64,000 nt of DNA. Origin: Lingula anatina (lineage: Eukaryota > Brachiopoda > Lingulata > Lingulida > Lingulidae). Every line of letters starts with the position of its first letter. Position 1 is the first letter of the stretch. Below, piece after piece: positions 1 through 11,040 of this stretch. The notes under the pieces are model-generated. The model saw nothing but the letters and a program-made list of their open reading frames with translations. It ran no database searches and was not told where the DNA came from. A program made the position numbers and the translations under genes. Where the stretch lies: the NCBI RefSeq assembly GCF_001039355.2, contig NW_019775958.1, positions 79,117 through 143,116 of the forward strand, written 5' to 3'.

Positions 1-151
1 TCTAGGGAAGTAGATATCTACTTCCTTGTTTATCATGCAGGGGTTGCAGAAATCTTAAATGCATGTTTGCACTTATCTAAATTAAAAATACACTTGTGGC
101 TGATTTTCTATGGCCATTTGCTTATGTTAAATGGCTCAGAATTTGCCATAC

Positions 152-3100
152 CAGGTGTTTTTGCATCTTCTTCTGGGGGTAATTCTTCTTCCTCTGGTTC
201 ATCATCTTTCTTTTCATCCTGTTTTTCTTCTTCATCATCTCCATCAATATTACCACTTCTCAAAGCTGCCATTAGATCCTAAAAAACATGTTCAAAGCAA
301 CATTTCAATATGTTTGTCTCCTGATAACTGTAGAAAAAAACAAATCTAATATATGTTTGATTTTGTAACCTGTAATCTTTTATATGCTTAAGTTTTGAAA
401 GAAAATTACCTGTGCAAGGAAGACAAAAATTTAACTGTTTGCTTTTCCTTTTTTTAACACTGTCTTGAGCACTGTAAGCTACTACATTGTTTTTCTAAAC
501 TCACCTCTGTCTTTTCCCTTTCCATATCTTCTTCATCTTCCTCTTTTTCCTCTCCTTCAGGCTTTTCGCCCTCTTCAGCCTTCTCCTCTTCTTGCTCTGG
601 AGGAGCTTCCTCTACTTCAGGCTCTATACATATTTATGCAAAAGATTTTTAACAGAAAATAAATGCAATGACAAACATCGGAATTTAAGTAAAAAAAACA
701 CCTTTACTTTTACATATTCCAAATAACAGAAATTAGAATATGACATATCATTGAACAAATCAGGATGATATGATTAATAACATTAATTAAATTTTTATGT
801 ATAAATTAAATAATATGAAGGTCGAGAAAAATTAATAAGATATGAAAAAAGCATTAGAAGCAAAAGTGAAAGTACCTTCTGTTTTTTTCAACCTTGGCGT
901 ATAAGACCTTGTGGTATATGACAAATGGTCATATTTTGAATGGAGAAGTCTCACTGCACAATCAGACAAGGTCAGGATTTTGGGAAGTTCAAATTGGAAC
1001 CCTTTTTCTTTGAACTCAAATGATTTTATTCTATAAAGTATTAAAAGTAAAATTCTAATTAAGCAAGTAGGTGTGTAAAAAACAAAGAAAAAAATACAAA
1101 GCATGATTAATAATATAAAATCTAAGCAAAAAAGTTAAAATTATAAATGTCAGTTGAAACAGGTTCTTGCATCAAGTAACAAAAAGCAAAAAGAAATCAT
1201 GTGTTCAATAACAGACTAAATATGCTTCAAATTACAGAGATAAAACAAAATGTAATACATGTTTCATTAAAATACTATTTGGAACTAACATTGGACTTCA
1301 ATATAGATAAAAGAGATAAGTGCTTATTACTAATTCCATACATGATTACAAAATCACCAAATGTTTATAACCCACCTTGGATTTTTGCTCAAGTTTCCCC
1401 AAACACACAAGGTGCACATATCATCCCCATAACATGCCTCCAAGTTGCTAGTATCTGGATTAGCCAACTCACTGGCACGCAGTAGTAACTCATGGGAGGC
1501 ACGGTCCAGTTTCTCTTTAAGTAGTGTTTGCATTGCTGACATTGTCTGCAGTGACAAATGCTATGCATGAAACTTTGCATCATACCTTGTATCTCTTTAT
1601 ATCTCTGTTAAACTTCATGTTTCAAAACCCTGAATTAAAAACAGACATGCTGAAAACTTTTCAGAATGGCCGGACATTTGGGCTGGCAGTAATGAAAAAT
1701 TTGCTGGACCAAATGGATTTTTGTCGGACCGAAAAACCACCCTATTCATTTCAGACAGATACTACCAGTACGATTAGATAGCTTACTTTGTTTGTGAATG
1801 TGATAGGTTTGAAATGGAAGGGAAAAATGCTTTGGGTTTTATATAATTTTATTAGTGAAGTATGTCGAACGATAACTGTAAATTCAAAATTGCGGTTCTT
1901 AAAACTCTTGTCGGTCCTTTGGACCGACCAAGTCCAATTTTTTACCGGTCCAGACAAGTTTCAGCATGTCTGACAGTTTCAGCATGTCTGATTAAAAGGG
2001 CATAATTCATGCTTGCCAAAAAAAAAAGAAAAAAAAAAATCACCAGTGAGGCTGATTATGCCCATAAACATAATTTCATACATGTTCTTATTAAATGGAT
2101 TAATAGTCATAAAAATATTTTGTACAATATCATTTGAAAGAAAACTAATTTTCTTGTCTAAATTTTGTGCTTATGCTTGCTGCATTAAGTTACATGTTAA
2201 ATGTTTGCACTGAAAACTGTGCTTACCGCTTTAAACTGATTGACCTCTTGATCCATGATGTTTTCAGCTGGAGTGTCTTCCAACAAGAATTCCAGCTCAC
2301 TGATCAACTGAAAAGTGTTTCAATGATAGTAATTTATTAGCCTTAATTTGTATCTATTTATTTATTTTTCTTGCAATCTATCTTTTCATTATTGATCAAC
2401 TTACCAAATATATGACCTCTCATACTAATTGAAATGATGAAAAATATTTGAACATTCAGCATGCTATGACCATTTAAAGTTCTGTACAAAATATATTAGT
2501 TCACTAAAATCATAAATCATCTTTTGAAAAATTCATTAATCTCTTGTCATAAATCATATGATCAAACTCGTACAGCAAGCACTTGTTTACTATCCACCAA
2601 AACATCTTCAATCTGGACTCTGGTGCTGTCTTCCTTCCAAAGGTTCATGTATGTATTGATCTCTCCTGGTATGGTAGGGTCTGGGGATCCATCACACAAC
2701 ATGTAGCGTTGCCACTACAAGAAACCATGAACCAGTGCATATATGGTATATTTGGATAAGAGGTTTTTAATGATATACTGGGTTAAATACAAGCAGTTTA
2801 TTACATATAACAAAAGTCAACCTTGGACATATGTTTTTTGCATATTTAGACACTGTAAAATCTAAAAACCTATGGACAAGATCACAGGAAACCTCCCATT
2901 TAGGTGCTTTTTTGAAATGAGAATGGCTTATTGATTGCATATTCCAAAAAGCATTACCCCTTCATCACATCTATTTTCCTCAATAAAACTTCTTGTTCCT
3001 TCTGTATATTCCACTTTACTTCAAGAGGAAACAGATTACTACAAATGTGGTCATAAATATTAACAAGGGAAAATCACTGAGACATCCCAAAAATGTTTAA

Positions 3101-5079
3101 ATTATACAGTTTTACAAAGATGAGAAAATTGAAAACTATACATTACTGAAAGTTATTGCATCCAAAAATAAGTGATTGGTTCATACACCATAACATCTTA
3201 AGCAAACACTTGAAAAAGTAAAGATTACCTAAAACAGGAAAACATAAGATGTGTTTGTATTTCAACTCAAATATTGCATATTGCACTGACTTTTCCTATA
3301 TCACAGAAATGCATAATGTCCAACAAGGTCAAATAACAACATGCATGTCATCTGAAAAAATATGACATTATGCTGTAGTGACACTATCATATTAAATGTT
3401 TGGGAGGGAGGTATCAATATGTTAAACATGCCGTTACCTTTGCATTTTTCCTCCTTTCATTTTCTATGTTATCAAGTGTGGCTTTGTTTGTTTCTAAAAT
3501 GTTGTTCAAATCTTCCAATTGAGTAGCTCTTCTGGCCCTTTCCTGGAATATTTTAGATATTAAAGGGTTAACTATTCTTCCTATTCTTTCTACTCACATT
3601 CCACAATAAATACCTTGTAAACAACTCATAGAAATATAATAACTTCTATTTTACCACCAATACAGCAGTTATTGCAATTATTCTGGTATCTGTGCTTGCT
3701 ATAGGACCACATGACCTCCACTGATGGCTACCCTTTGTAATTATCTCTTTAGAGATGTTTGCAAAACCCCAAACTTAAAATAAAAAAAAATGGACTAACA
3801 TTGAATTATAGAATGGATTCATGAACCATTGGTAAGTTTGGGAAAATTGTCATTCACCCCAGGAAAATCCAGTTTTTGGCCAAAATGAACAGTTGTTATC
3901 CCTTTAAATAACCTTGACAGATAGACTGATATATTTCATATGTTATATTAATTTATTTAAATTGAATGACAACTTACTCCAATATACAATATCCAATAAT
4001 AGTAATAAGTCATTAACATAAGTGCACAAACTCTAAGTTTGGAAATTGCAGGTGGAAAAAGTGTTTTATTCCTAAAAGTCATTATCCATGCATGTATGCT
4101 AATTGTTTAGATAAAAATATCAAGGCTACCTCTTGTTCTAAACGCCTTTTCTCTGCAGCCTCTGCTTTATTTCTTTCCTTCTGTGCAGCTGCTTCCTCTT
4201 CTGCTCTTATCCTTTCCTCCTCTAATATAAATAAAATAACAGGCAGAGCTGTAAAAATCCACATTATGATGTTCAATATGCTTTCTAAAATACTTCATAA
4301 ATTTCATACATTTGCCATTTGAAGGTATAAAAATCATTAACTTTTCTACAGAGAACATCAGGTTATCCATGTGTTAGAATATGAAATTTTAATAATTCTT
4401 CAGAGTGCTGCACACACAAACACACACAATGAGAGAGCAAGAGAAAGAGAGAGATGCCCATAAAATAGGCTACTAAATAACTATAACAGATATCTTACTC
4501 ACCCTCTTCTTTGGCTTTCCTCTCTTCTTCCTCCTTCTTGAGTTTTTCTTTCTCAGCTTTTGACATCTTTTTCCCAGAACCTGGGGTTTTGGGAGGCTTG
4601 AAATAAAATATCTTGGTTAACAAGTTTCTAGGAACAAACTTTTAATATAAGCTGTAAAACTATTTTTAAAAAGTCAGGAAATAGATTTTACATATCAGTA
4701 TAATTATCCATGATCACTTTGTTTTTTTACTATGTTAATTCTACTAAACATACAGTAGTGAATTGGTCTAAAATCTAATTTAACTTATTATGAGCACAAT
4801 TAGGCCAAGAATTCTTTCAAGAATTTAAGCTGTCCATCAAGTTTCTTATTATTATAATATCTAATTTATTTTTTGAAATATAACAGTAAGAAAAAACATT
4901 GATTTATGTTTTAAAAATGAACTACAGCCATGCATTGAACAATTGAAAAATACTTGACTAAAGGTCATAATCAAGGAATACTAAGGGGAAAAAAGAGGCA
5001 AAAGTAATAAAAGGAGTTTTCATCCACTGGTGATAAAGACATATTTTTCACTCACATAACACACTTATATGTTTTTTTT

Positions 5080-5178
<99 letters not shown>

Positions 5179-6636
5179 GGTAGGAATATACCCTAGCTGG
5201 TATGATGCATGCCAGCTTTTTCATATCTAAATCTCAACCTCCATATGTGCATACTAGTCTGCATGAAAACTTGAAAGTAATGTCAGCTCTTAAATTCAGG
5301 TAAGTGACATGGGTGTAAGATTCTACAATACGTGTTGTGCACTATGTTCAGCAATGAATGGGAAGGAGGTGCAAAAATTGGGTTTGGCACCTCATCATCA
5401 AGTACACCACTTGATGATGCAACAGATGTCTTTCTTGTTGATGCAATGGATGTTTTCCTTGTTGATGCTAAGGATGTTTTCCTTGTTGATGCTATGGATG
5501 TTTTTCTTGAGGAGACAACTGATGCCTTTCTTGCTGCAGATACTGGCATTTTCCTCGACTAAATTTCATTGCACAAAAAGGTTAACTTTATAATTTAAGC
5601 CATGGATTTAAAAAGCATCCCCTGTGAACAAGATCTTAAAATCTAATAAAATATACTAAATCGACACTGCATCTCGCATATGTATTTATATGTACATGCT
5701 GTACACTGTACATCATATAAATATAAATACATATGTATATGCTGTACACTGTACAGTACTGATCAGTAGTTTATAACCACTGATGTCCCACAAATAAAAC
5801 TGAAACAAAGTCTAAATGCACATGTATCAACAAATTGATATAGTGGAAATATATAAGTAATTTATTAATTTACATATTTTGAAAAAGCTTTGTCAAGAGA
5901 CAAACATGCCACAACAATAGAAGTTGTCAGAGAGAAAATATTACCGATGATGAACTTTTCCCAGTCCCTCGTTTTGCAGGCTTTAAGAGTATTCATTAAG
6001 ATGTAATTACATTTACAGTCAGTTTAGAAAAAAAAAAACATAAAAAATCTTTAAAATTAAAATGTTAGAAAATAAATATTAACTATCTTACTTGTAAAAT
6101 AAACAATCTCTACTGTTCAGCCCACATAAATCAAATATGCACATTTAGACAAAAAAAAAAAAAAAAAAAAGGAGAAGTTCTATCATATGAAAAAAGAGTC
6201 AAAGTGGATAAACAAAATGACCTAAATGAAATAAACTTACTGATTTGTCCTGCCTAGATTTGGGAGGCTTGTGATAGAACATAAATCATTTATTACATTC
6301 GTTCACACCATCTTATCAACAATATTTTCTATTGAAAATCACAATAAGGCCCCTATCGTTGGATGTTAAAACATTCTCGTACAAAAATTACTGACATTTC
6401 AAATGTGCCAATCATCTGAAGAGATTTCGTAAGATACTATACTAAAAGTAACCCTTCAAATACTTGTGCATTCAAAAACCTTTCAAATACATGTACATAA
6501 CATGTAGGTACTTAGTCATGTCCAATATTACGTTAGTACGGGAAACACTGTAAATTATTACATCTACTTGGTGCTGTCTCGTGTTTGCATTTTGGCTTGT
6601 ATTCCTAAGTTGCACAGATCAGATATATCTTACCAT
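152..6636 (-). CDS. DNAI7: DNAI7 (CASC1) axonemal dynein-associated protein, 5' part
   Basis: Cytoplasmic/axonemal protein tied to inner dynein arm intermediate chains and ciliary beating. Exons in coding order: 6634-6636 (start codon only), 6241-6267, 5945-5980, 5391-5558 (3' end uncertain), 4503-4596, 4130-4221, 3438-3542, 2574-2714, 2227-2307, 1376-1545, 876-1030, 505-623, 152-278. All phases agree, giving about 439 residues. The order is a basic N-terminus, a charged coiled coil (SKAEKEKLKKEEEERKAKEE, EERIRAEEEAAAQ), then family blocks CDGSPDP, INTYMNLWKE, VWGNLSKNP and SDCAVRLLHSKYDHLS, then a Glu-rich linker. These blocks and their order fit vertebrate CASC1. The human protein is about 716 residues, so the C-terminal domain lies beyond the left edge. 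The start codon is followed at once by a donor (ATG|gtaag). Family assignment is firm; the RKTS-repeat exon is the least certain. Confidence 0.92.
1642..1973. mobile_element. Inverted-repeat element in a DNAI7 intron
   Basis: The left end reads CAGACATGCTGAAAACTTTT and the right end is its imperfect inverse, ending TTTCAGCATGTCTG. Inside are inverted GGACCGG and GGTCCAAAGGACC-type boxes. A second short copy of the right end follows at about 1977-1992. No transposase frame is seen, so this fits a non-autonomous DNA transposon (MITE) of about 330 bp. Confidence 0.6.
3560..3907. mobile_element. MITE family A, copy 1 (DNAI7 intron)
   Basis: The element starts TTAAAGGGTTAACTATTCTTC and ends with the inverse type ...GTTATCCCTTTAA. 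Its middle (CCACATGACCTCCA, GATGGCTA, CATTGAACCATTGGTAAG-like) matches copies at 33255-33590 and at 45446-47286, where it is split. It is about 348 bp and noncoding. The 3' part of this copy is clearly diverged from the others. Confidence 0.7.
5083..5174. repeat. (CT)n-(TA)n compound microsatellite
   Basis: An uninterrupted CT run passes directly into an uninterrupted TA run, about 90 bp in total, in the DNAI7 intron next to the RKTS-repeat exon. Confidence 0.95.
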
Positions 6637-7117
6637 TTTCTCTGTGTTGACAAAACTGCCTTTCGATAGCAACCAATATGGCGAAGTAAGCTACAGCGTA
6701 CCCATATACGTTAGAGAGAGAAGTGCCTGGATTCAAAATGTATCTGGGGAAAATCATGAATGATATTAAATCTTTTAATTAAAAATTGGTCCATACTCAA
6801 TAAATAAAAGTTAAATGATGGTTTTATCTAAATAGGTCAAATAACGCCAAAGAGTACCCATTGGTGGCAGAGCTAAGACTACCTGCTGGTTGTCACACTG
6901 TTTCTACATTCAACGCGACTCGATTTTTATGCTGTTTGCTTCACTGTAGTTTCGAATATGTTTATATTATATCGTTGAAAACGGGTAAAACTGGAAGAGC
7001 GTAGAAACATTGAGTGACGCTAACTCGATCCGGGTTATTTTTACAAAAACAAACGCGCAAAAGCCGACAACTAGAAATTGGAATTTGGCAAGGTCTCGTT
7101 CAATTCAAGTCATCAAG
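6637..7117. promoter_or_regulatory. Divergent promoter region, DNAI7 / ETFRF1
   Basis: This is the interval between the DNAI7 start (6636, minus) and a likely noncoding first exon of ETFRF1 that ends at a donor at about 7117 (CATCAAG|gtaaca). It includes a CCAAT box and an adjacent ATGGCG motif at about 6670-6683, and no coding potential. Local base composition is less AT-rich than the introns. Promoter function is inferred from the head-to-head layout. No TATA box is evident. Confidence 0.55.
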
Positions 7118-7309
7118 GTAACACATGGACGTGATATGTGGCATGGCTATTATTAGTAATCTAAAAAAAGGACATTTTATTTTCATAAGATGAAATTTTG
7201 GAATAATCGCTTGCACTTCTTCGTTTCGAATGGTTATGACGATGGTACCCGATGACAGACTGTCATATATTAACGTTAGTCGTTATTCCGAATTTCAGAC
7301 AGTGGTCAT

Positions 7310-7575
7310 AATAAATACGACGCAATACAATAGAAAAAAAAAGAGTCCGGTTGCAAGCAAACTCAGGAAACGGTGATTTCCAAGAAAATAGGGTGATGTA
7401 AAAGTGAAATATATTACTAGGTAGCTAATACTTTTGATCCATCTTAACAAAATCGGTTTGATTTGTTTATCGTCGGGTGGTCCACCATGTTGGCCACTCA
7501 GTGCAAGGTGCAATTCTTGCCAATATGGTGGATGTCCGGACATAAACAAATCATGACCATTTTGTTAAATTGGAT
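7310..7575. repeat. Foldback repeat in the ETFRF1 first intron
   Basis: The two halves of 7437-7575 are inverted copies: TTAACAAAAT..TTTGATTTGTTTAT..GGTGG..CCACCAT pairs with the sequence around 7495-7573. The flanking 7310-7490 recurs in opposite orientation at about 21550-21715 in a TMEM237 intron. A short open frame crosses it on the minus strand, but I do not regard it as a gene. Confidence 0.6.
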
Positions 7576-8122
7576 TAGCTATATTGATTACCTTCCCCAG
7601 CCATCATTTGGATGGCCGTCGACCTCAAAAGATGGCCTATGTTTCCAAAGACGGACGGACGCCTTACAGTACAAAATGTTTGAGTTGGTTGGTATTGGGC
7701 TTGCTTGGATTGGACTCCCTGTGAATTGCTGACCAAAATACAGTGTACAGATTCACATTTTGGACTCACTGTATCCCATGTCCTGGGGAAACCTCTGTTA
7801 CAGTAATATAATTAGCATCCTATTTTCTTGTGAATGATCTTTTCCCATGTTTTCTATTGTCCAGGGTCATTTTTCTTGTATATTACGCTGTATGGCATAT
7901 GTTCAATGCACATGCATTTTATTATAAAACAATGTTCTTTATTTAAATGGGAGTTGTAAAATGTTTATTAGATTTACTTAATTAAAATGGTTTAGTTTTG
8001 ATTTCCATTTTCTTCCATGTTGGAATTAAGAGAGTGGTCATTTTATCATGCACAGTATGTTCACATTCAAGTTCTGATATAGAACCTTACTTATTTTCAG
8101 TCATGCAGCATTTTCAAACCCC

Positions 8123-8564
8123 ATGATGTCTTCAACCAGATCAAGAGTTGTAGAGTTATACAAAACTGTGAGTATCTGGCTTTTATAGCTCTTATAGCTA
8201 TTTAAAACGCTTACTATTATTGATTCAGTGTATGCATTCTTTGGGCCTTTGACAAAATTAGGCTTCATGAAATACGACGTGACCAATGTTACCTGTATTT
8301 ATCTTAATGAACTGATGTATAATGTTTGCATTTGTATACTTTCAGTTGCTGTATTTAGGCAGAGATTATCCCAAAGGGTTTGACTTCTTCAGGGAAAGGC
8401 TGAAGAAAGCATTTTTGAAAAACAAGGATCTGAAAGATCCTGAACAGATAGAAATACTGATTGCCAGGGGAGAGTATGTTGTTAAAGAACTGGAGGCATT
8501 GTACATGCTCAGAAAATATCGCACACTTAATCGAAGATACAACCAAAGTCACAAAATTAAATAG
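8123..8564 (+). CDS. ETFRF1: ETFRF1 / LYRM5, mitochondrial LYR-motif protein
   Basis: A small mitochondrial matrix protein of the LYR family; the vertebrate protein binds electron-transfer flavoprotein and displaces its FAD. Two coding exons, 8123-8167 and 8346-8564, join in phase ([18 protein letters not shown]) to give 87 residues, the usual family length. The LYR-type motif ([16 protein letters not shown]), the middle ([14 protein letters not shown]) and the C-terminal [18 protein letters not shown] all match LYRM5. Two adjacent ATGs (8123, 8126) are possible starts; an ATG at 8103 runs into a stop. The gene is head-to-head with DNAI7. Two AATAAA signals follow at 8791 and 8836. Confidence 0.95.
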
Positions 8565-8790
8565 AATGAATATTTATAAATTATTGTTTCTTCCTATGAA
8601 ATGGGAACCTGAATATAATTGAAATTCAGAAAAGTGTCTTATGGGGCTTAAGTATTTCCTGCTATATTGCATTTCTAGTCTTCCATTGTATGTGGTCTTG
8701 GATATCAGACATGAGCAGAATTTTAGGATTTTGTAGTGGAACAAAACGTTAAAGAATTGGAGCAAACTCTGACATTCACTGAAACGCTAC

Positions 8791-8841
8791 AATAAAGAGC
8801 CAGTCAATCTATATCTAAATTGATTCATGTGCCACAATAAA
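8791..8841 (+). terminator. Duplicated polyadenylation signal region of ETFRF1
   Basis: The string ACAATAAAGAGCCA occurs twice, 45 bp apart, each copy carrying AATAAA, about 230-280 bp after the ETFRF1 stop. This looks like a local tandem duplication that doubled the poly(A) signal. Use of either site is inferred. Confidence 0.5.
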
Positions 8842-11040
8842 GAGCCAATCAATGACCATTTATTTAAAAATGCTTGTTTTATACTTTGATAGCAATGTGC
8901 CAGTTTGTTACAAATGCAGCAATATTTTCAAAAATCTGTCAACTCCTTTTGAAAAGCCAATAACAGACAATAAATCATTAGCACTTATGCAAAATTGAGG
9001 TCTTTATACTCCTTATAGTGTTAATCATTGGTGTACTATGCAGTATTGGGGGCCATTCAGAATGATAAGAGCCTAGTGCTAGCTGTTCCACGGCCTAAAT
9101 ATGAGGTAGAATTAGGGGGCATTCCCATAGATTTTAGATCGATCTAACCCCGTGAGGAGTCTTACTAGATTACTGTCAGATAATCTGGCTGAAATGACCA
9201 TCCGGCCTACTATTTAACTTTCTTGCCCACTCGGCTGACAGCTATTTAGCAAAAACCCCCAGGGAGTTGGGATTAGATCTAGTTGGATTGATCTAATCTC
9301 TGGGAATGGGGTCTTACTGTGCCCCTGCAGGGACAACGCGTGGGAAGGCTAGCACTCAGCTCTTCTCATTCTTGGTCTGCATGACTTGTAATTGATTCAA
9401 ACAACATCCTGTTTTTAAAGTCACCTTGAAGATCAGAATAATGCTTTGCAATTGGGATTTTAGACGCTAAGACAAAGTACTCACATTGACCAAACGCATG
9501 ATTTGTAGGTTAATTGTTCCAATTTCAATCTTGTAAAATTTAATTAAATTTTATTTAAAAATTCCGAGTCATCAGTGCAATTTCTAACTGGGAAAATGAT
9601 GCAATGAAAAGAAAAGCCAAAATTCAAAATAATTTATTAACAATATCATTTGTAAAATAACCTAAAAGTGAGCAGTCAATTCAGTATACAAAGTCGTATA
9701 CATTTTCGATGGCTTTATTGCTTTCTATAAGACTTCTTTTTTCACAACCTTTTGGATGTTATATATAAACTTAAATGAGTAATCTAGTAATCTTTGATTA
9801 GTGAACTCGTTGCATTTTACAATATTATGGAATCATTTGTCTTAGTGTTTGTGACCTATACAATTTATAGTGGGTCTTACTGAAATGTGCAGAAATAAAA
9901 TTATCAAATAAATTTTTGGGGGTCAGGTTGATCACACCGTTTGAATTGATCAAGCAACTACCATATGTATTGAGAACATGATCTTAAGCAAAATTGGCCT
10001 TTTGGGTTATGAATGGTACCAAAAANTGTCTGTACATAAAAAACAAAACAAAAAAAAACAACATTACAAACCCTTCCTTCCCAAAATAAAGAATTTGTCG
10101 AGAACAGTTGTCCCAATGCATCCAGCCAATCAATTAACAGGATGAATACTACTAGCAGCCTAGAATTTGATATTTATTTTCTCAACTGATTTATATATAC
10201 TGATATATACTGATTTTGATATATATATATATATTTATATATACTATATATTACTAAATCAGTAAGACCCGCTTTAAATAACCTGTTTTGAATATGTCTT
10301 TGTATATATCAAAAAAGGATCAATAATTATGATACAAATTTAAGCACAAGTGGATGTGGGAGGGAAGATAACTAAAACAATTACACAGAAGCAACTAAAA
10401 TAATATATTAAATAGGATCTTTAAAAAATATAAGTACAAGTAATTTGTAAAGAACAGTTACAAATAAACTATAATTTGCAATAAATTGATGAGATTAAAA
10501 ACTAAATATATACTTTTTGTTATTTTAAAACACATGTAAAATTTCTTTGGAGTAGAAAGAAGTCTGTTGTTTATTTGCTTAGCAGCTTGCACTTTTCAGC
10601 CACATTTCTTTGTAGACTACTGAAGTCATGCTAGGCAACAAAGAAATCACTTGTGGATCGATAGAAATATTGAAAAAATGTTAGTACACAATACATGAAG
10701 ATGCTATAATTTTGAATTTTGAATACTAATAATAATAATAATAATAATAATATAAAGAATAATCTAATGCATATTTATATTTTAGTTTATACTGGTAGCA
10801 CACAGGCAATTTGGAAGACAAACATGTAATAAGCATTATGCAACACTTTTGGTAGGAGCAATAAATGTGAAGATTGTAGGTACCCAGAGTTCATTTCACC
10901 ATTGGAGTCATTGGAAGTTGGTAAAATGTCATTCCTCATTAAAAAATATTCTATATCTGTTATAGGCACTAAACTTTTATAGAGGAATCACTCATGGTAA
11001 CCTGAGATTTTATCGTAGCTTTTTTTCAATCCTTATAATA
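8842..11040. other. Convergent intergenic region, ETFRF1 to DRAM-like
   Basis: No convincing gene. It holds one MITE family B copy (9120-9311), a TA-rich stretch around 10195-10255, an ATA run near 10725-10752 and one ambiguous base (N, 10026). The right part is probably the 3' untranslated region of the DRAM-like gene. Confidence 0.6.
9120..9311. mobile_element. MITE family B, copy 1
   Basis: It starts CATTCCCATAG with TTAGATCGATCTAAC and ends with the inverse, GATTGATCTAATCTCTGGGAATG. The interior (GTCAGATAATC, GGCTGACAGCTATTTAGC) aligns with the reverse complement of 11919-12136. It is about 190 bp with no coding capacity. Confidence 0.75.

Noticed and set aside
7295-7549. Minus-strand hydrophobic 84-codon frame in the ETFRF1 intron
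   Set aside because: Part of a repeat whose other copy (21550-21715) has an in-frame stop; it crosses a foldback and has no family resemblance.
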